Origin: Acidimicrobiia bacterium
Lineage (GTDB): Bacteria; Actinomycetota; Acidimicrobiia; Acidimicrobiales; AC-14
Direction: 5' to 3'
DNA length: 6,765 nt
Assembly: GCA_019243595.1 (NCBI GenBank)
Contig: JAFAUA010000477.1
Coordinates: 1 to 6,765 of the forward strand
The notes under the pieces were generated by a model. The model was not told the origin of the DNA. It made no database searches and saw only the letters and a list, made by a program, of their open reading frames with translations. Of the stretch, positions 6,052 through 6,765 are shown piece after piece (within the stretch, counting starts at the first letter, position 1; each line of letters begins with the position of its first letter). The position numbers and the translations under genes are program-made.

Positions 6052-6063
6052 GGACCAGGGTCC
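6052..6063. repeat. Short palindrome GGACC-AG-GGTCC downstream of the response regulator
   Basis: The 5-bp arms GGACC (6052-6056) and GGTCC (6059-6063) flank an AG centre. It begins 5 nt after the regulator stop and directly abuts the larger palindrome at 6064-6081, whose centre is also AG, 15 bp away. It may be a weak hairpin ending the kinase-regulator transcript or an accessory binding half. No T-run follows. Confidence 0.4.
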
Positions 6064-6081
6064 CTTGACCGAGCGGTCAAG
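6064..6081. promoter_or_regulatory. 18-bp perfect palindrome upstream of proA (candidate repressor operator)
   Basis: Arms CTTGACCG (6064-6071) and CGGTCAAG (6074-6081) are exact reverse complements around AG. The symmetric GACCG..CGGTC core resembles operators of TetR/AcrR-type repressors. It directly abuts the TAGCCT -10 box at 6082, so a bound protein would block the proA promoter. The alternative is a U-less terminator hairpin for the upstream two-component operon. No TetR gene is visible in the window. Confidence 0.55.
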
Positions 6082-6087
6082 TAGCCT
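6082..6087 (+). promoter_or_regulatory. -10 box (TAGCCT) of a probable leaderless proA promoter
   Basis: TAGCCT fits TANNNT and ends 7 nt before the proA ATG at 6095. The intervening bases hold no ribosome binding site. TTGACC at 6065-6070 looks like a -35 but is only 11 bp away, too close for a standard sigma-70 promoter, and is part of the palindrome. Confidence 0.5.
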
Positions 6088-6094
6088 CGCCCCG

Positions 6095-6765
6095 ATGGCA
6101 CAGGGGGCGATCGCGGACCTTGGAAGGCGAGCGAAAGCCGCTTCGCGCACACTCGCCACCGCCTCCACCGGCGCCAAGGACGCGGCGCTGCAAGCCGCCG
6201 CCGACCTGCTCGTCGACCGGGCGCCCGAGATCGTGGAGGCCAACGCCGCCGACGTGGCTGGGGCCGAAGCCGACGGCGTGACGCCCACCGTTGTCGACCG
6301 TCTGCGCCTCACCGGGGCTCGCATCGAGGCCATGGCGAACGGCCTGCGCACCGTGGCTGCGCTGCCCGACCCCGTCGGCGAGATCGTCGAGGGCTGGACG
6401 CGGCCCAACGGTCTGGTGATCGAGAAAGTGCGGGTGCCGCTGGGCGTCGTTGCCATCGTCTACGAAAACCGGCCCAACGTCACCAGCGACGCCTTCGGGC
6501 TGTGCCTGAAGTCGGGCAACGTCGCGTTTCTCCGTGGCTCCTCGAGCGCACTCCAGTCGAACAAGGCGATCGCCGGTGTGCTGCGCGAAGGCCTCACCAA
6601 GGCCGGCCTGCCCGCCGACGCCATGATCCTCGTGGAGGACACGCGCTACGAGGCGGCCACCGAGTTCATGCAGCTCCGCGAGTACATCGACTGCCTGATC
6701 CCCCGGGGCGGCCCCTCGCTGATCAAAGCCGTGCTCGACAACGCCACCGTGCCCTACGTCATCGA
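6095..6765 (+). CDS. proA: Glutamate-5-semialdehyde dehydrogenase (gamma-glutamyl phosphate reductase), 3'-truncated by the window edge
   Basis: ProA reduces gamma-glutamyl phosphate with NADPH to glutamate-5-semialdehyde, the second step of proline synthesis from glutamate, in the cytoplasm. The 223 visible codons cover the N-terminal half of a protein usually about 415-420 residues long. Family hallmarks are the N-terminal LGRRAKAASRTLA segment, VPLGVVAIVYENRPNVT (114-130), LKSGNVAFLRGSSSA (138-152), and IPRGGPSLIK (202-211) in the dinucleotide-binding aldehyde dehydrogenase fold. The frame is open to the last base at VPYVI. The catalytic cysteine, expected near residue 250, lies beyond the edge. 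The ATG at 6095 is set by alignment with the family N-terminus and the -10 box 7 nt upstream. proB is not directly upstream, unlike the common proB-proA order, and the gene follows the two-component system with its own apparent promoter. Confidence 0.95.
   Translation, partial: MAQGAIADLGRRAKAASRTLATASTGAKDAALQAAADLLVDRAPEIVEANAADVAGAEADGVTPTVVDRLRLTGARIEAMANGLRTVAALPDPVGEIVEGWTRPNGLVIEKVRVPLGVVAIVYENRPNVTSDAFGLCLKSGNVAFLRGSSSALQSNKAIAGVLREGLTKAGLPADAMILVEDTRYEAATEFMQLREYIDCLIPRGGPSLIKAVLDNATVPYVI

Noticed and set aside
6025..6456. 143-codon minus-strand frame opposite proA
   Set aside because: proA is unambiguous here. The antisense frame is Ser/Ala/Arg-rich and covers the operator region.

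Overview
The window comes from a high-GC chromosome and reads as a normal, densely packed actinobacterial locus. Three things support this. There is an actinobacteria-restricted TIGR03085 / mycothiol-isomerase-like protein. Start codons GTG and ATG sit 7-8 nt after TANNNT boxes, which is the leaderless arrangement common in actinobacteria. Third-position G/C dominates every gene. A deeper lineage such as Acidimicrobiia is possible but cannot be proved from this sequence. I see no mobile element, CRISPR array, tRNA or rRNA, and no gene-free stretch over 300 bp.

Left part (1-2103): a class I SAM-dependent methyltransferase, missing only its extreme N-terminus, converges on a BNR/Asp-box beta-propeller gene. 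The two stop codons share one CTAG. The propeller gene is divergent from a TIGR03085-family putative metal-binding protein, across a 53-bp gap.

Central part (2117-6046): this is the functional core. On the minus strand lies a three-gene unit: a DrrA-type ABC ATPase, a DrrB-type ABC-2 permease overlapping it by ATGA, and a 58-residue CxxH...CxxC zinc-ribbon-like protein 37 nt downstream. Divergent from it on the plus strand is a NarL/DesK-type two-component system, with a membrane histidine kinase overlapping a LuxR-HTH response regulator by GTGA. The 142-bp gap between the two units holds a perfect 22-bp palindrome and a degenerate partial copy about 34 bp closer to the kinase gene. The simplest reading is that the response regulator binds here and controls the exporter, itself, or both. 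The sequence does not reveal the exported compound.

Right part (6047-6765): a short gap carries two adjacent palindromes with AG centres and a TAGCCT box. It leads into the first half (223 codons) of proA, glutamate-5-semialdehyde dehydrogenase, which runs off the window end. An 18-bp operator-like palindrome abutting the proA -10 box is unexpected for a housekeeping proline gene.

The items most worth following up are the two operator-like palindromes and the small zinc-ribbon gene attached to the exporter. I see no evidence for a wholly new type of system.
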